A stretch of DNA of 64,000 bases from JADCCX01 sp051649305 (GTDB lineage Bacteria > Pseudomonadota > Alphaproteobacteria > Rhizobiales > Beijerinckiaceae): NCBI GenBank assembly GCA_051649305.1, contig JBOFGV010000048.1, positions 1 through 64,000 on the forward strand, read 5' to 3'. Both the position numbers and the translations under genes were made by a program. A model generated the notes under the pieces. It had not been told where the DNA came from. It made no database searches and saw only the letters and a program-made list of their open reading frames with translations. Below, piece by piece: positions 8,240 through 17,340 of this stretch (its first letter is position 1; the number at the start of each line of letters is the position of its first letter).

Positions 8240-9132
8240 CCACTGCCTACAACTTTGCCTACCTCGACGAGCAGACCAAGCGGATGATCCGCCGCGCCAT
8301 TCTGAAGGCCATCGCCATTCCCGGTTATCAGGTACCGTTCGCCAGCCGCGAAATGCCGATGCCCTATGGCTGGGGCACGGGCGGCGTGCAGGTGACGGCA
8401 GCCATCCTCGGTCCTGATGACGTGCTCAAGGTGATTGATCAGGGCGCAGATGATACCACCAACGCTGTGTCGATCCGCGCCTTCTTTGCGAAGACCGCAG
8501 ATGTGGCCGTGACGACAAAGACAGCGGAAGCGACCATCATCCAGACGCGGCATCGCATTCCGGAAGATACGCTGACGGCCAGTCAGGTGCTGGTCTATCA
8601 GGTGCCGATTCCCGAGCCACTGCGCTTTCTGGAGCCGCGCGAAACCGAGACGCGCACCATGCATGCGCTGTCGGAATATGGCCTGATGCATGTGAAGCTC
8701 TACGAGGATATCGCACGCCACGGCCATATCGCGACATCCTACGCCTATCCAGTGAATGTCGCCGGTCGCTACGTGATGGACCCGTCGCCGATCCCGAAAT
8801 TCGATAATCCCAAGATGAATGATTGCGCTGCGCTGCAGCTCTTTGGTGCAGGCCGCGAAAAGCGTATCTACGCTGTGCCGCCCTACACAACAGTTGTCTC
8901 GCTCGACTTTGAGGATCATCCTTTCGAGCGCAACAAGTTTGATCACCCCTGCGCGCTTTGCGGTGCGATCGACAGCTACCTTGATGAGGTGGTAACCGAT
9001 GACAAGGGCGGGCGCATGTATGTCTGTTCGGACACGGATTACTGCGAGGACCGCCGTGCACAGGGCCACACCGGCACATCCCTGCCCACAGCCATCGCAC
9101 AGGCCACACCCCGCAGCGAGGCCGCAGAATGA
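8236..9132 (+). CDS. phnJ: C-P lyase radical SAM enzyme PhnJ
   Basis: A 298-residue catalytic subunit that cleaves the C-P bond by radical S-adenosylmethionine chemistry. The iron-sulfur cysteines are visible in the C-terminal part as C-x2-C-x21-C-x5-C (CALC ... VCSDTDYC), which is the PhnJ spacing. The N-terminal AYNFAYLDEQTKR and the PYGWGTGGVQ block are also typical. The enzyme should therefore be intact. The gene sits in a run of 4-nt overlaps with phnI and phnK. Confidence 0.97.
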   Translation: MTTAYNFAYLDEQTKRMIRRAILKAIAIPGYQVPFASREMPMPYGWGTGGVQVTAAILGPDDVLKVIDQGADDTTNAVSIRAFFAKTADVAVTTKTAEATIIQTRHRIPEDTLTASQVLVYQVPIPEPLRFLEPRETETRTMHALSEYGLMHVKLYEDIARHGHIATSYAYPVNVAGRYVMDPSPIPKFDNPKMNDCAALQLFGAGREKRIYAVPPYTTVVSLDFEDHPFERNKFDHPCALCGAIDSYLDEVVTDDKGGRMYVCSDTDYCEDRRAQGHTGTSLPTAIAQATPRSEAAE

Positions 9133-9902
9133 CCGCGCCGCTTCTCATCGCTGAAGGCCTCACCAAGCGTTTTGGTGGCATCAACGCCTGCGCCAATGTG
9201 TCCTTCACCATTGACGAGGGCGAAGTGCTCGCCATTGTCGGGGAATCAGGCTCTGGCAAATCCACCCTGCTCAACATGCTGGCTGGCAAACTGTCGCCTG
9301 ATCTCGGCGAAGTACGCTACCGCATGCGCGATGGCATTGAGCGTGATCTGGCTGATCTGGGTGAAGCCGAACGCCGCCTGCTGATGCGCACGGACTGGGG
9401 CTTTGTGCATCAGGATGCGGCACAGGGCCTGCGCATGAATGTCTCCGCAGGTGGCAACATCGGCGAGCGTCTGATGGCCGTCGGCGACCGCCATTATGGT
9501 GACATCCGCAAGTCTGCCGCTGACTGGCTGACACGCGTTGAAATTGATACAGACCGCATGGACCATAAGCCGACGACATATTCCGGTGGCATGCGCCAGC
9601 GTTTGCAGATCGCCCGCAATCTCGTCACGCGTCCGCGCCTTGTTTTCATGGACGAGCCAACCGGCGGTCTTGATGTGTCCGTGCAGGCGCGTCTGCTCGA
9701 CCTGATCCGTGGTCTGGTCGCGGACATGGGCTTGGCTGTTATTCTTGTTACACATGATTTGGCAGTGGCGCGTTTGCTCTCCCATCGTATCCTTGTCATG
9801 AAAAACGGGCATGTGATTGAAACGGGTTTGACGGACCGTGTGCTGGATGATCCGCAGGCCCCCTATACGCAGCTTCTCGTTTCTTCGGTGCTGGCCGCAT
9901 GA
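9129..9902 (+). CDS. phnK: C-P lyase accessory ABC-type ATPase PhnK
   Basis: A 257-residue ATP-binding protein with Walker A GESGSGKST near residue 38, signature YSGGMRQRLQIARNL and Walker B LVFMDEPTGGLD. PhnK is not a transporter subunit in this setting; it binds the C-P lyase core through PhnJ. Placement between phnJ and phnL, with 4-nt overlaps on both sides, supports this role over a peptide-transporter ATPase. Confidence 0.94.
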   Translation: MTAPLLIAEGLTKRFGGINACANVSFTIDEGEVLAIVGESGSGKSTLLNMLAGKLSPDLGEVRYRMRDGIERDLADLGEAERRLLMRTDWGFVHQDAAQGLRMNVSAGGNIGERLMAVGDRHYGDIRKSAADWLTRVEIDTDRMDHKPTTYSGGMRQRLQIARNLVTRPRLVFMDEPTGGLDVSVQARLLDLIRGLVADMGLAVILVTHDLAVARLLSHRILVMKNGHVIETGLTDRVLDDPQAPYTQLLVSSVLAA

Positions 9903-10621
9903 CCCACATTCAGGACCCTGTTCTTGTCGTTCGTGATCTTGCCAAGGGCTTCACGCTCCACCTGCATGGCGGGACACAGCTGCCTGTTGTCGAGAACGCG
10001 AGCTTTGATCTTTTTGCTGGCGAATGCGTTGTGCTGGGCGGCCCATCCGGTGCCGGCAAGTCCTCCATCCTCAAGATGATCTACGGCAACTACCTGAGCG
10101 GTGGCGGCTCCATCGCAGTGCGTCATAACGGTGCGATGGTTGACATCGTGTCCGCTGACACGCGCACGATCCTCGCCATCCGCCGCCAGACCATGGGTTA
10201 TGTCAGCCAGTTCCTCAGGGTCATCCCACGCGTGGCAACCATCGATATCGTTGCGGAACCTGCGCTTGCTGCTGGTCTCTCCATCGAGAAAGCACGCGAG
10301 CGCGCAGCGGGGCTTCTGGCCATGCTGAACCTGCCTGAGCGCCTTTGGAAACTGCCGCCGTCCACTTTCTCGGGCGGCGAGCAGCAGCGCGTCAACATAG
10401 CGCGCGGTTTTGCTGGCAACCACTCGCTTCTCATTCTGGACGAGCCGACGGCATCACTGGATGAAACAAACCGCAACGCGGTTCTGGCCCTCATTGCAGC
10501 CCGCAAGGCTGAGGGCGCAGCCTTTCTTGGCATCTTCCATGATCATGAAGTGCGTGAAAAAGTTGCCGACAGAATCATTGATGTCAGCTCTTTTGCGCCA
10601 CCGCAGAAAGAAGCAGCATGA
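9899..10621 (+). CDS. phnL: C-P lyase accessory ABC-type ATPase PhnL
   Basis: A 240-residue ABC ATPase with Walker A GGPSGAGKSS, signature FSGGEQQRVNIARGF and Walker B LLILDEPTASLD. The N-terminal FTLHLHGGTQLPVVENASFD is the PhnL type rather than a LolD exporter type. PhnL works with PhnG, H and I in forming the triphosphate ribose-phosphonate. It overlaps phnK and the acyltransferase gene by 4 nt each. Confidence 0.93.
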   Translation: MTHIQDPVLVVRDLAKGFTLHLHGGTQLPVVENASFDLFAGECVVLGGPSGAGKSSILKMIYGNYLSGGGSIAVRHNGAMVDIVSADTRTILAIRRQTMGYVSQFLRVIPRVATIDIVAEPALAAGLSIEKARERAAGLLAMLNLPERLWKLPPSTFSGGEQQRVNIARGFAGNHSLLILDEPTASLDETNRNAVLALIAARKAEGAAFLGIFHDHEVREKVADRIIDVSSFAPPQKEAA

Positions 10622-11280
10622 ACGCCCAGCCACAGCCGGACTGGAACCCTGATGTTCCAGTGACAAGGCTTTCCGAAGAACCGCTGATCCATCCAACAGC
10701 CCATGTCATTACATCCACCATTGGCCGCTACACCGAGATTGCAGAGCGCTGCAAAGTGAGCGAAGCCGAGATCGGTGACTACACTTACATGATGCAGGAG
10801 TGTGAAGTCTGGTCGGCTAAAGTCGGCAAGTTTGTCAACATGGCCTCCCATGTGCGCCTCAACGCCACCAACCATCCGACATGGCGGGCGACGCTGCATC
10901 ACTTCACCTACCGCGCCAATGACTACTGGCCGGGTGCACAACGCGACGAAGCATTCTTTGACTGGCGGCGTGGCAACAGCGTCTCCATTGGCCATGATGT
11001 CTGGATTGGCCATGGCGCAACGGTGCTGCCTGGCGTGAGCGTGGGCAACGGGGCGGTGATTGGTGCCGGTGCTGTTGTCAGCAAGGACGTCGCCCCCTAC
11101 ACCATCGTTGGTGGTGTACCGGCAAAGCTTATTCGCGAGCGGTTTGATGCTGCTACCGGCAAGCGCCTTGACCGCATGGCCTGGTGGGACTGGAGCCATG
11201 CACAACTCCGCGATGCGCTCGACGATTTCCGGTCGCTTGATATCGCGGCCTTTCTGGACAAATACGAGAAGCAGGCATGA
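10618..11280 (+). CDS. Left-handed beta-helix (hexapeptide) acyltransferase of the phn operon
   Basis: A 220-residue protein with hexapeptide repeats over much of its length (PTAHVITSTIGRYTEI..., VSIGHDVWIGHGATVL...GVSVGNGAVIGAGAVVSKDVAPY). This is the LbH acetyltransferase fold, of the kind often labelled chloramphenicol acetyltransferase-like. A resistance role is unlikely, because the gene is locked between phnL and phnM by 4-nt overlaps. By position it may do the job that PhnO (a GNAT-type aminoalkylphosphonate N-acetyltransferase, unrelated in fold) does in E. coli. That is inference. Confidence 0.87.
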   Translation: MNAQPQPDWNPDVPVTRLSEEPLIHPTAHVITSTIGRYTEIAERCKVSEAEIGDYTYMMQECEVWSAKVGKFVNMASHVRLNATNHPTWRATLHHFTYRANDYWPGAQRDEAFFDWRRGNSVSIGHDVWIGHGATVLPGVSVGNGAVIGAGAVVSKDVAPYTIVGGVPAKLIRERFDAATGKRLDRMAWWDWSHAQLRDALDDFRSLDIAAFLDKYEKQA

Positions 11281-12422
11281 CCCGGCAAATCCTCACCAAT
11301 GCAGAGATCATCACGGCCAATGACCGGTTCCGGGGCTTTGCCGTTGTCAACAACGGTGTCATCGAAGAGGTGGGACGCGGCAACGCGCCTGAATCCGGCA
11401 TTGATTTCGCCGGTGATTTTCTCATCCCCGGTCTGGTTGAGATCCACACCGACAATCTGGAAGCGCATTACATGCCGCGCCCGAAAGTGGAGTGGAACGC
11501 CACCAGTGCGGTGCTTTCCTATGATGCGCAGATTGTGACATCGGGCATCACCACCGTGTTTGATTCCCTGCGCATCGGCATTGATCAGGACGAACTCCGG
11601 GCCGGCATCGGCTCGATGGTTTTTGACTTTGCGGAAACCATTTCACAGGTTGGAAAAGCTGGCTTCCTGAAGGCCGAGCATCTCACCCACATCCGTTGCG
11701 AGGTGCCAGCGCATGACGCGGTTGATACCCTCGTGAAGTTCCTGGATGCCTATCCCGTGCATCTGATTTCACTGATGGATCATACACCGGGACAGCGGCA
11801 GTTCAGAGACCTCGACAAGTATTTCATTTACTACGGCGGTAAAACCGGCAAATCCCACGCTGAAATGATCGAGGTGGTGCGCCGCCGCCAGTCGACCGGT
11901 GGTTTGCGTGCAGAGGTCAACCGACCCGCTGTTGTGGCGCTGGCCCACAAGCACGGCATCAAGCTTGCGAGCCATGATGACACCACGCTGGACGAGGTGA
12001 CAAACTCCATCAATGAGGGCGTCACAGTTGCCGAATTCCCGACCACGCTGGAATCCGCTGTCGCCTCCCGCGAGGCAGGCATGGCCACCGTGATGGGTGG
12101 ACCGAACGTTGTGCGCGGCGGCAGCCACTCTGGCAACGTTGCGGCCCGCAGTCTCGCCGAGGCTGGCATGCTCGATATCCTGTCATCAGACTATGTGCCA
12201 GCCAGCTTGTTGCTGAGCGCCTTTCATCTCGGCGATTGCCCGGGCATCGAGGGATTGCCCGGTGCCATCCGCCTTGTGACCAAGAACCCGGCTGAGGCCC
12301 TTGGCCTTTCTGACCGTGGCGAGATTGCAGCGGGCAAACGGGCTGATTTGCTCCGTGTCGGCATGATGGGTGATCAGCCTGTGGTGCGTGAGGTGATGCG
12401 GGAGGGGCGTCGCGTCGCGTGA
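11277..12422 (+). CDS. phnM: Alpha-D-ribose 1-methylphosphonate 5-triphosphate diphosphatase PhnM
   Basis: A 381-residue amidohydrolase-fold enzyme that removes pyrophosphate from the C-P lyase intermediate. It shows the PhnM metal-site blocks GLVEIHTDNLEAHYMPRP near residue 50, SLMDHTPGQRQ, a lysine-rich KYFIYYGGKTGKS segment, ASHDDTTLDEV and SSDYVPASL. It is full length and overlaps the acyltransferase and phnN genes by 4 nt. Confidence 0.95.
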   Translation: MTRQILTNAEIITANDRFRGFAVVNNGVIEEVGRGNAPESGIDFAGDFLIPGLVEIHTDNLEAHYMPRPKVEWNATSAVLSYDAQIVTSGITTVFDSLRIGIDQDELRAGIGSMVFDFAETISQVGKAGFLKAEHLTHIRCEVPAHDAVDTLVKFLDAYPVHLISLMDHTPGQRQFRDLDKYFIYYGGKTGKSHAEMIEVVRRRQSTGGLRAEVNRPAVVALAHKHGIKLASHDDTTLDEVTNSINEGVTVAEFPTTLESAVASREAGMATVMGGPNVVRGGSHSGNVAARSLAEAGMLDILSSDYVPASLLLSAFHLGDCPGIEGLPGAIRLVTKNPAEALGLSDRGEIAAGKRADLLRVGMMGDQPVVREVMREGRRVA

Positions 12423-13060
12423 GCACAACCGGCAACACCCTGAATCATCCGGCCGACAGCGCGCCCAGCGGTGCGCTCATGAAGGGTTGTCTGGTCGCCA
12501 TTGCCGGACCAAGTGGCGCAGGCAAGGATACCTTGATCAGAGGCGTGCAAGAGCGGCTGCTTAATGACCGCCGCTTTGTCTTTGCGCGCCGCATCATCAC
12601 GCGGGAAGGCGACTGCTCCGAGGAGCATGACACCGCCACGCCCGAAGAATTTGCGCAGCTGCTTGAAGAGAACGCCTTTCTGCTCTCATGGGCTGCCAAT
12701 GGCCTGTCCTATGGCTTGCCCGCCGGTCTGGCTTCAGAACTGCAACAGGGACATATTGTCGTTGCCAATATCTCGCGCGCTGTCCTGCCGGAAGTGCGTG
12801 AGCGCTTCCAGAACCACCTCGTTGTGCATGTCACTGCCAAACCAGAAGTGCTGGCCAAAAGACTGGCGGCCAGGGGTCGTGAGGATGTGGCTTCGCAGCA
12901 GGCGCGGATAGCAAGGGCCATCCAGCAGGATGCTGGCGTGCAGGCCGATGTGACCATCGACAACTCTGCTGATCTCGATAAGTCGCTGTTGTCGCTGGAG
13001 CAGACCTTGAAAGCACTTGTCGATATGCCAGCTGAAGGCTCATTATCATCCCATGGATAA
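12419..13060 (+). CDS. phnN: Ribose 1,5-bisphosphokinase PhnN
   Basis: A P-loop kinase that makes 5-phosphoribosyl diphosphate from ribose 1,5-bisphosphate. Walker A is GPSGAGKDT. The GTG at 12419 gives 213 residues and a 4-nt overlap with phnM, matching the pattern of the operon. An ATG at 12479 would start only a few residues before the P-loop and is the alternative start. The guanylate-kinase-like lid and base region (RRIITREGDCSEEHD) is present. Confidence 0.92.
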   Translation: MSTTGNTLNHPADSAPSGALMKGCLVAIAGPSGAGKDTLIRGVQERLLNDRRFVFARRIITREGDCSEEHDTATPEEFAQLLEENAFLLSWAANGLSYGLPAGLASELQQGHIVVANISRAVLPEVRERFQNHLVVHVTAKPEVLAKRLAARGREDVASQQARIARAIQQDAGVQADVTIDNSADLDKSLLSLEQTLKALVDMPAEGSLSSHG

Positions 13061-13772
13061 GCAGCGCTTTGCTATCTACCTTGCACCGCCGCCTGACGCG
13101 TCTCTCTGGCGGTTCGGCTCGCGCGTGCTGGGCTATGACGCGGCAACAGGCGAAGACCTCACAGGTTTTGCACCTGCCGGCATTACGCCCGCTGACTGGC
13201 GAGAAATGACAGCGCGCCCGCGCGTCTATGGTTTTCATGCGACCCTCAAAGCCCCCTTCCGCCTTGCCGACGGCATGACACAGGCAGAGCTTGAAACTGC
13301 GCTTGATGCGTTCTGCCAGACGCGTCCTGCCTTCGATCTCGGGCCTCTGGCTGTACAGGCGATTGACCTGACGGGGGATCATGGTTTTGCAGCACTCGTG
13401 CCAGTGCGCCCGTCGCCCGCGCTGGCTGCGCTTGAGCAGGATGTTGTGCGGAGCTTTGAAGGCTTCCGTGCGCCGCTGACAGAAAGCGAGCGGCAGAAGC
13501 GCAAGCCTGACAGGCTCACCCAGCGCCAGCGTGACTCGCTCGACCAGTTTGGTTATCCGCACACCGGACCAGACTATCAGTTCCACATGACCCTGAGTTC
13601 TGCCGTGGACGATATAGCAACCGTGGCTGACAATCTGGCTGATGCCATGGCCAACGACATTGGAACAGCACATCTGAAAGTGGATGCACTGGTGCTGTTC
13701 AAGCAGGACGCACCGGATCAGCGTTTTCGCATCATCCGCCGGATTGCCATGACGGGCACTGTGCAGGCTTGA
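13053..13772 (+). CDS. DUF1045 / 2H-phosphoesterase-like protein of phn operons
   Basis: Starting at ATG 13053 (8-nt overlap with phnN) the product has about 239 residues. Two short H-x-T/S motifs typical of 2H phosphoesterases are visible: FHATLKAPF near residue 60 and FHMTLSSA near 180. The family regularly ends phn operons that lack phnP. It has been suggested to open the cyclic ribose phosphate made by PhnJ, the step PhnP performs in E. coli. No phnP is in this window, which fits that idea. The catalytic role is inference from family and context. Confidence 0.85.
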   Translation: MDKQRFAIYLAPPPDASLWRFGSRVLGYDAATGEDLTGFAPAGITPADWREMTARPRVYGFHATLKAPFRLADGMTQAELETALDAFCQTRPAFDLGPLAVQAIDLTGDHGFAALVPVRPSPALAALEQDVVRSFEGFRAPLTESERQKRKPDRLTQRQRDSLDQFGYPHTGPDYQFHMTLSSAVDDIATVADNLADAMANDIGTAHLKVDALVLFKQDAPDQRFRIIRRIAMTGTVQA

Positions 13773-13782
13773 GATAACGGCT

Positions 13783-14619
13783 TCACAGCAAGTTGCCGCT
13801 GGCATCAAAGAACGGATGCGGCCCTTCAAATGCACCGATCTGCACCACATGTGTGACGAGTTGCCCCGTTGATGGCAGCCAGACATGCAGATGGAACGCC
13901 GGTGGCTCTACGCAAAATGACGGCGCAATCGATCCATCAAGATCAAGCGCAACAGCATGGCTGGGCGCAGGCGCGATGGTGGCGATTGTGCCCGCAAAAG
14001 CTGACACCACAGCGCGGTGGACATGCCCTGCAGCCACAAGCCGCACATTGCTGTGCCGACGCACGAGCGTTTCAAGTGCCTCGTGATTTGTCAGGTTTTG
14101 ACGGTCCATATGCCCAACGCCTGTTGTGAACGGCGGATGATGCAGAAAGATGAGCGTAGGGCGAGCCGCCGCATCTGCCAGCTCCTGTTCCAGCCATGAC
14201 AGCGTCTCGGCATCAAGCGTGCCGTAGGGTTGGCCGGGTGTGCTTGAATCTGTGATCAGCAGCGTCAGGGGCCCCAAATCATGCCGTGTGTTGCAGGCCT
14301 CTGGCGTGCTGAAAGTCTGGCTGCCAAAGGCTGCACGCAGGTTGGCACGATCATCATGGTTGCCGGGACAAACCAGCAGCGGCAAAGAGAGATCAGCCAG
14401 CAGCGTCTTGAGGTAGGCGTACTCCTCGATTGATCCGCCATCAACAAGATCACCCGTTGCGATCACGATATCAGGACGGGGTCGGAAAGCTTCCAGTGTC
14501 CTGACGAGGTGCTTCAGCGCAAGCGCGGTATCAACCTTGCCGTAGGCAAGCTCACCGGGCTTTTTGATGTGCAGATCCGTGATCTGGGCAATGAGAAGTG
14601 GCTTTGTCATGGTGGTCAC
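13783..14619 (-). CDS. Calcineurin-like metallophosphoesterase (CpdA/GpdQ-type phosphodiesterase)
   Basis: A 278-residue cytosolic enzyme with intact metal-site blocks: QITDLHI, ATGDLVDGG, CPGNHDDR, LHHPPF and AGHVHRA. It is the last gene of the reverse operon LacI-binding protein-permeases-ATPase and overlaps the ATPase gene by 4 nt. That coupling suggests that it hydrolyses what the transporter imports. The family includes cAMP phosphodiesterases and glycerophosphodiesterases; the co-transcribed importer favours the second kind of role. It converges on the phn operon with only 10 bp between stops. Confidence 0.9.
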   Translation of the reverse strand: MTTMTKPLLIAQITDLHIKKPGELAYGKVDTALALKHLVRTLEAFRPRPDIVIATGDLVDGGSIEEYAYLKTLLADLSLPLLVCPGNHDDRANLRAAFGSQTFSTPEACNTRHDLGPLTLLITDSSTPGQPYGTLDAETLSWLEQELADAAARPTLIFLHHPPFTTGVGHMDRQNLTNHEALETLVRRHSNVRLVAAGHVHRAVVSAFAGTIATIAPAPSHAVALDLDGSIAPSFCVEPPAFHLHVWLPSTGQLVTHVVQIGAFEGPHPFFDASGNLL

Positions 14620-15659
14620 GCAGTCAGCATGCGGATGGCTTCGGGCTTCACCGAAAGGCCAACCTGGTCACCCGGCTTTACAACCGATGTGTTTGGTGCC
14701 TCGGCCATCACGGGCAGGCGTGCTGCGCCTGTGATTGTCAATCTCTGCCGGTCACCGAGGAAGCTGACGGAGTGCACAGTGCCAGTCCAGGCGGCATTTT
14801 CCGGTCCGCTGACGAAGACAGATTCCGGACGCAGCATCACTGTCTGCGCGCCGCTGGGTATGCCCTCGGGAAGCACAAGCTTGCCTCCCTGAAGCTGCAA
14901 CACACCGCCGGAAACCTGCCCTTCAATCACATTGGCAGCACCGATGAACTCAGCCACAAACCGGCTGTTGGGTTCAAAATAGACCTCGCGCGGTGTGCCG
15001 ATCTGCACAATCTCACCCTGCTTCATAACAACGATCCGATCTCCCAATCCCATGGCTTCAGCCTGATCGTGGGTGACATAGATCGTGGTGATCCCGAGCG
15101 AGCGCAGCAACTGGTCAAGCTCGCTCCGCAGTCTCTCGCGCAGGGCTGCATCAAGCGCAGTCAGTGGTTCATCAAGCAGCAACACGCGAGGGCGAATGGC
15201 GACAGCGCGGGCGAGGGCCACACGCTGGCGCTGGCCGCCAGACAATTGGTCAATGCGGCGGTCTTTCAACGCCTCGATACCGCAGAGCGCCAGCATTTCT
15301 GAAACACGTTTTGCTTTGTCAGCCGCTGCCACTTTCCTGATCTTGAGGCCATAGGCAATGTTCTCGGCAACCGTCATGTTGGGAAAAAGCGCATAGGACT
15401 GAAACACCATGCCGATGTTGCGATGCTCGATTTCGGTCGCGGTCACGTCCTCACCGTCAAACAGCACCGCGCCGCCGGCATCCGGTTTTTCGAGGCCCGC
15501 GATGATCCGGAGCAAGGTTGTTTTTCCGCAACCTGAAGGCCCAAGCAAAACGACAGTTTCACCCTTGTTCACTGAAAGCCAGGTTGGCTTCAGCGCCTTC
15601 GTGCCATCTGGAAAGGTTTTCGCAATCTGGTTGAGGGAAAGGCTTACTCCGGCAGTCAT
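14616..15659 (-). CDS. ABC transporter ATP-binding protein (Fe3+/putrescine/phosphonate-ester type, with TOBE domain)
   Basis: The start is ATG 15659, which overlaps the stop of the permease gene. A longer open frame upstream only repeats permease DNA. The 347-residue protein has Walker A GPSGCGKTT, signature LSGGQRQRVALARAV, Walker B VLLLDEPLTALD and a C-terminal TOBE-like beta-rich domain (residues about 250-347). This is the architecture of the PotA/FbpC/AfuC group. The substrate cannot be read from it alone. Confidence 0.9.
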   Translation of the reverse strand: MTAGVSLSLNQIAKTFPDGTKALKPTWLSVNKGETVVLLGPSGCGKTTLLRIIAGLEKPDAGGAVLFDGEDVTATEIEHRNIGMVFQSYALFPNMTVAENIAYGLKIRKVAAADKAKRVSEMLALCGIEALKDRRIDQLSGGQRQRVALARAVAIRPRVLLLDEPLTALDAALRERLRSELDQLLRSLGITTIYVTHDQAEAMGLGDRIVVMKQGEIVQIGTPREVYFEPNSRFVAEFIGAANVIEGQVSGGVLQLQGGKLVLPEGIPSGAQTVMLRPESVFVSGPENAAWTGTVHSVSFLGDRQRLTITGAARLPVMAEAPNTSVVKPGDQVGLSVKPEAIRMLTA

Positions 15660-16456
15660 CAGGCGTGGGTCTTTCTGGCTGTGAGGCGAGCGGCCATCTG
15701 CATGGCAATCAGCAGGGGGACGATCATGACGAAGAAGACAAGCGTATAGGCCGAGGCAATTTCCAGCCGCATGGAAGCGTAGGAGTCTGCAAGGCCCACA
15801 GGCAGGGTTTTGGTGAGCGGCGTGTGCAACATCCAAGTCAGGTTGAACTCGCCGATGGAAAGCGTTGTGACCATCAGTGAACCTGCAAGGATGCCGGGCA
15901 TGGCGGCAGGCACAACCACATCGATGAAGCGCGTCAGCGGCCCGGCCCCAAGCGAAGCCGCACCTTCTTCCAATGTCTTGATATCAACAGCAGAGAGTGT
16001 GGCCGCAACTGAGCGCACCATGAAAGGCAGGGTGAAGATCACATGGCCCGCCACGATGAAGGCAGAGGATCGGCGGAACCAGTCAAACCCGCCATAGAGC
16101 TGCAGCATCGCCAGCGCGACTGCGAGGCCGGGAATGGCCAGCGGCAGTGTCATCACCTCATTGAGCGCACGGGTGAGAGGAGACCGGCGCACCACGAAAG
16201 CATAGGCGAGAGGAACGCCGATGAGGAGTGTCACGCACAGCGTCATCAAGGCGATGACGATGGAGCGCCAGATCGTATCGGCATAAAGCCGCCACACCTC
16301 GACGATCCAATCGGTTGTGAGGCCTGACGAGATACCGCGGGCATAGACCTGCGTGATGCCTGCGAGCATGGACATGAGGGCAGGCACGGCAAGGAAGGCA
16401 GCCGTCAGCACGGTGAGGAAAAGTGCGAGCGAAAAGGCGAGCCGGTTCATCACCAT
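15659..16456 (-). CDS. ABC transporter permease (second subunit)
   Basis: A 265-residue inner-membrane permease. I start it at ATG 16456, which overlaps the stop of the upstream permease in the ATGA manner. About six membrane segments are visible, and the EAA loop is EEGAASLGAGPLTRFIDVVVP. It pairs with the permease at 16456-17274 to form the channel for the binding protein at 17341-18357. Confidence 0.9.
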   Translation of the reverse strand: MVMNRLAFSLALFLTVLTAAFLAVPALMSMLAGITQVYARGISSGLTTDWIVEVWRLYADTIWRSIVIALMTLCVTLLIGVPLAYAFVVRRSPLTRALNEVMTLPLAIPGLAVALAMLQLYGGFDWFRRSSAFIVAGHVIFTLPFMVRSVAATLSAVDIKTLEEGAASLGAGPLTRFIDVVVPAAMPGILAGSLMVTTLSIGEFNLTWMLHTPLTKTLPVGLADSYASMRLEIASAYTLVFFVMIVPLLIAMQMAARLTARKTHA

Positions 16457-17274
16457 CACCCCGCCGCCGCGACATTGTCGCCGCCCTTGAGCCGCGCCAG
16501 CGCCAGGATGATCCAGGCCACAAGGCCAAGCGCCACGGACAGAGCCGCCGCCATGGCGATGTTCGCCGCTTCCGTGAACTCCTGATAGATTACCATGGGC
16601 AGCACGTTGATCTTGGTGGCTAATGTGAAGGCCGTGCCGAAAGCGCCCATTGATGTTGCAAAGCAAATTGATCCGGCAGCGACGAAGGCTGGCACGAGTG
16701 CTGGCAGCACAATATCCCGCTGCACCGCGAAGGGACCAGCGCCGAGTGAACGCGCCGCCTCTATCAAACGTCCATCAAGCGTTTCAGCCACACCCATGAC
16801 TGTGAGCAGCACGCGTGGAATTGAAAAATAGAGGTAGCCGACAAACAGTCCAATCATCGAATAGGCAAAGACGATACGGTCGCCGCCAAGGGACTGGCTG
16901 ATCGAGCCGACAAGCCCAAGCCGCCCGCCAAGCATGATGACCATGAAGCCAACGACAACACCGGGGAAAGCGAGGGGAAAGGTCAGGATCGCGACCAGAA
17001 TACCATGGCCCGGAAAGCGGTTGCGCGCCAGAAAGATGCCCGCAATGCCGCCGATGACCAGAGTTACAGCTGTAACTGCAAGCGAGAGAACAACAGTTGA
17101 GACCAGCGCATCACGGTAGCGTGGCGTTGTCAGCACAGCGAAATAGCGCGACAGGCCTGCCTCTCCGCTGGCTCCAACGATCAGGAGCTGCACGGCAGGA
17201 ATGAGGAAAAACGCCGTGATGACAACCACAGCGGGAACAACGCAGGCAAGGGAAAAGAGCTGTCTGGATTTCAT
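16456..17274 (-). CDS. ABC transporter permease (first subunit)
   Basis: A 272-residue integral membrane protein with an N-terminal membrane segment (residues about 8-32) and the transporter EAA loop IEAARSLGAGPFAVQRDIVLP. It follows the binding-protein gene after a 66-bp gap containing a hairpin. Family level: binding-protein-dependent permease of the iron/polyamine/aminoethylphosphonate group. Confidence 0.9.
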   Translation of the reverse strand: MKSRQLFSLACVVPAVVVITAFFLIPAVQLLIVGASGEAGLSRYFAVLTTPRYRDALVSTVVLSLAVTAVTLVIGGIAGIFLARNRFPGHGILVAILTFPLAFPGVVVGFMVIMLGGRLGLVGSISQSLGGDRIVFAYSMIGLFVGYLYFSIPRVLLTVMGVAETLDGRLIEAARSLGAGPFAVQRDIVLPALVPAFVAAGSICFATSMGAFGTAFTLATKINVLPMVIYQEFTEAANIAMAAALSVALGLVAWIILALARLKGGDNVAAAG

Positions 17275-17293
17275 GGGGAAGCAATCTGCCCTC

Positions 17294-17310
17294 CCGGCTC
17301 CATGAGCCGG
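17294..17310 (-). promoter_or_regulatory. Intercistronic hairpin after the binding-protein gene
   Basis: A perfect 7-bp stem (CCGGCTC / GAGCCGG) with a 3-nt loop lies between the binding-protein stop and the first permease. There is no T-run, so it more likely stabilises the 3' end of the binding-protein mRNA than terminates transcription. Confidence 0.5.
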
Positions 17311-17340
17311 AAGGACGTTGGTGTCAGTTGATAGAAAGAG

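Noticed and set aside
10618..11280. Chloramphenicol acetyltransferase (resistance gene)
   Set aside because: The hexapeptide fold is shared, but the gene is embedded by 4-nt overlaps between phnL and phnM.
12831..13886. A 351-codon open frame on the - strand opposite phnN and the DUF1045 gene
   Set aside because: It lies antisense to overlapping operon genes and shows no domain features.
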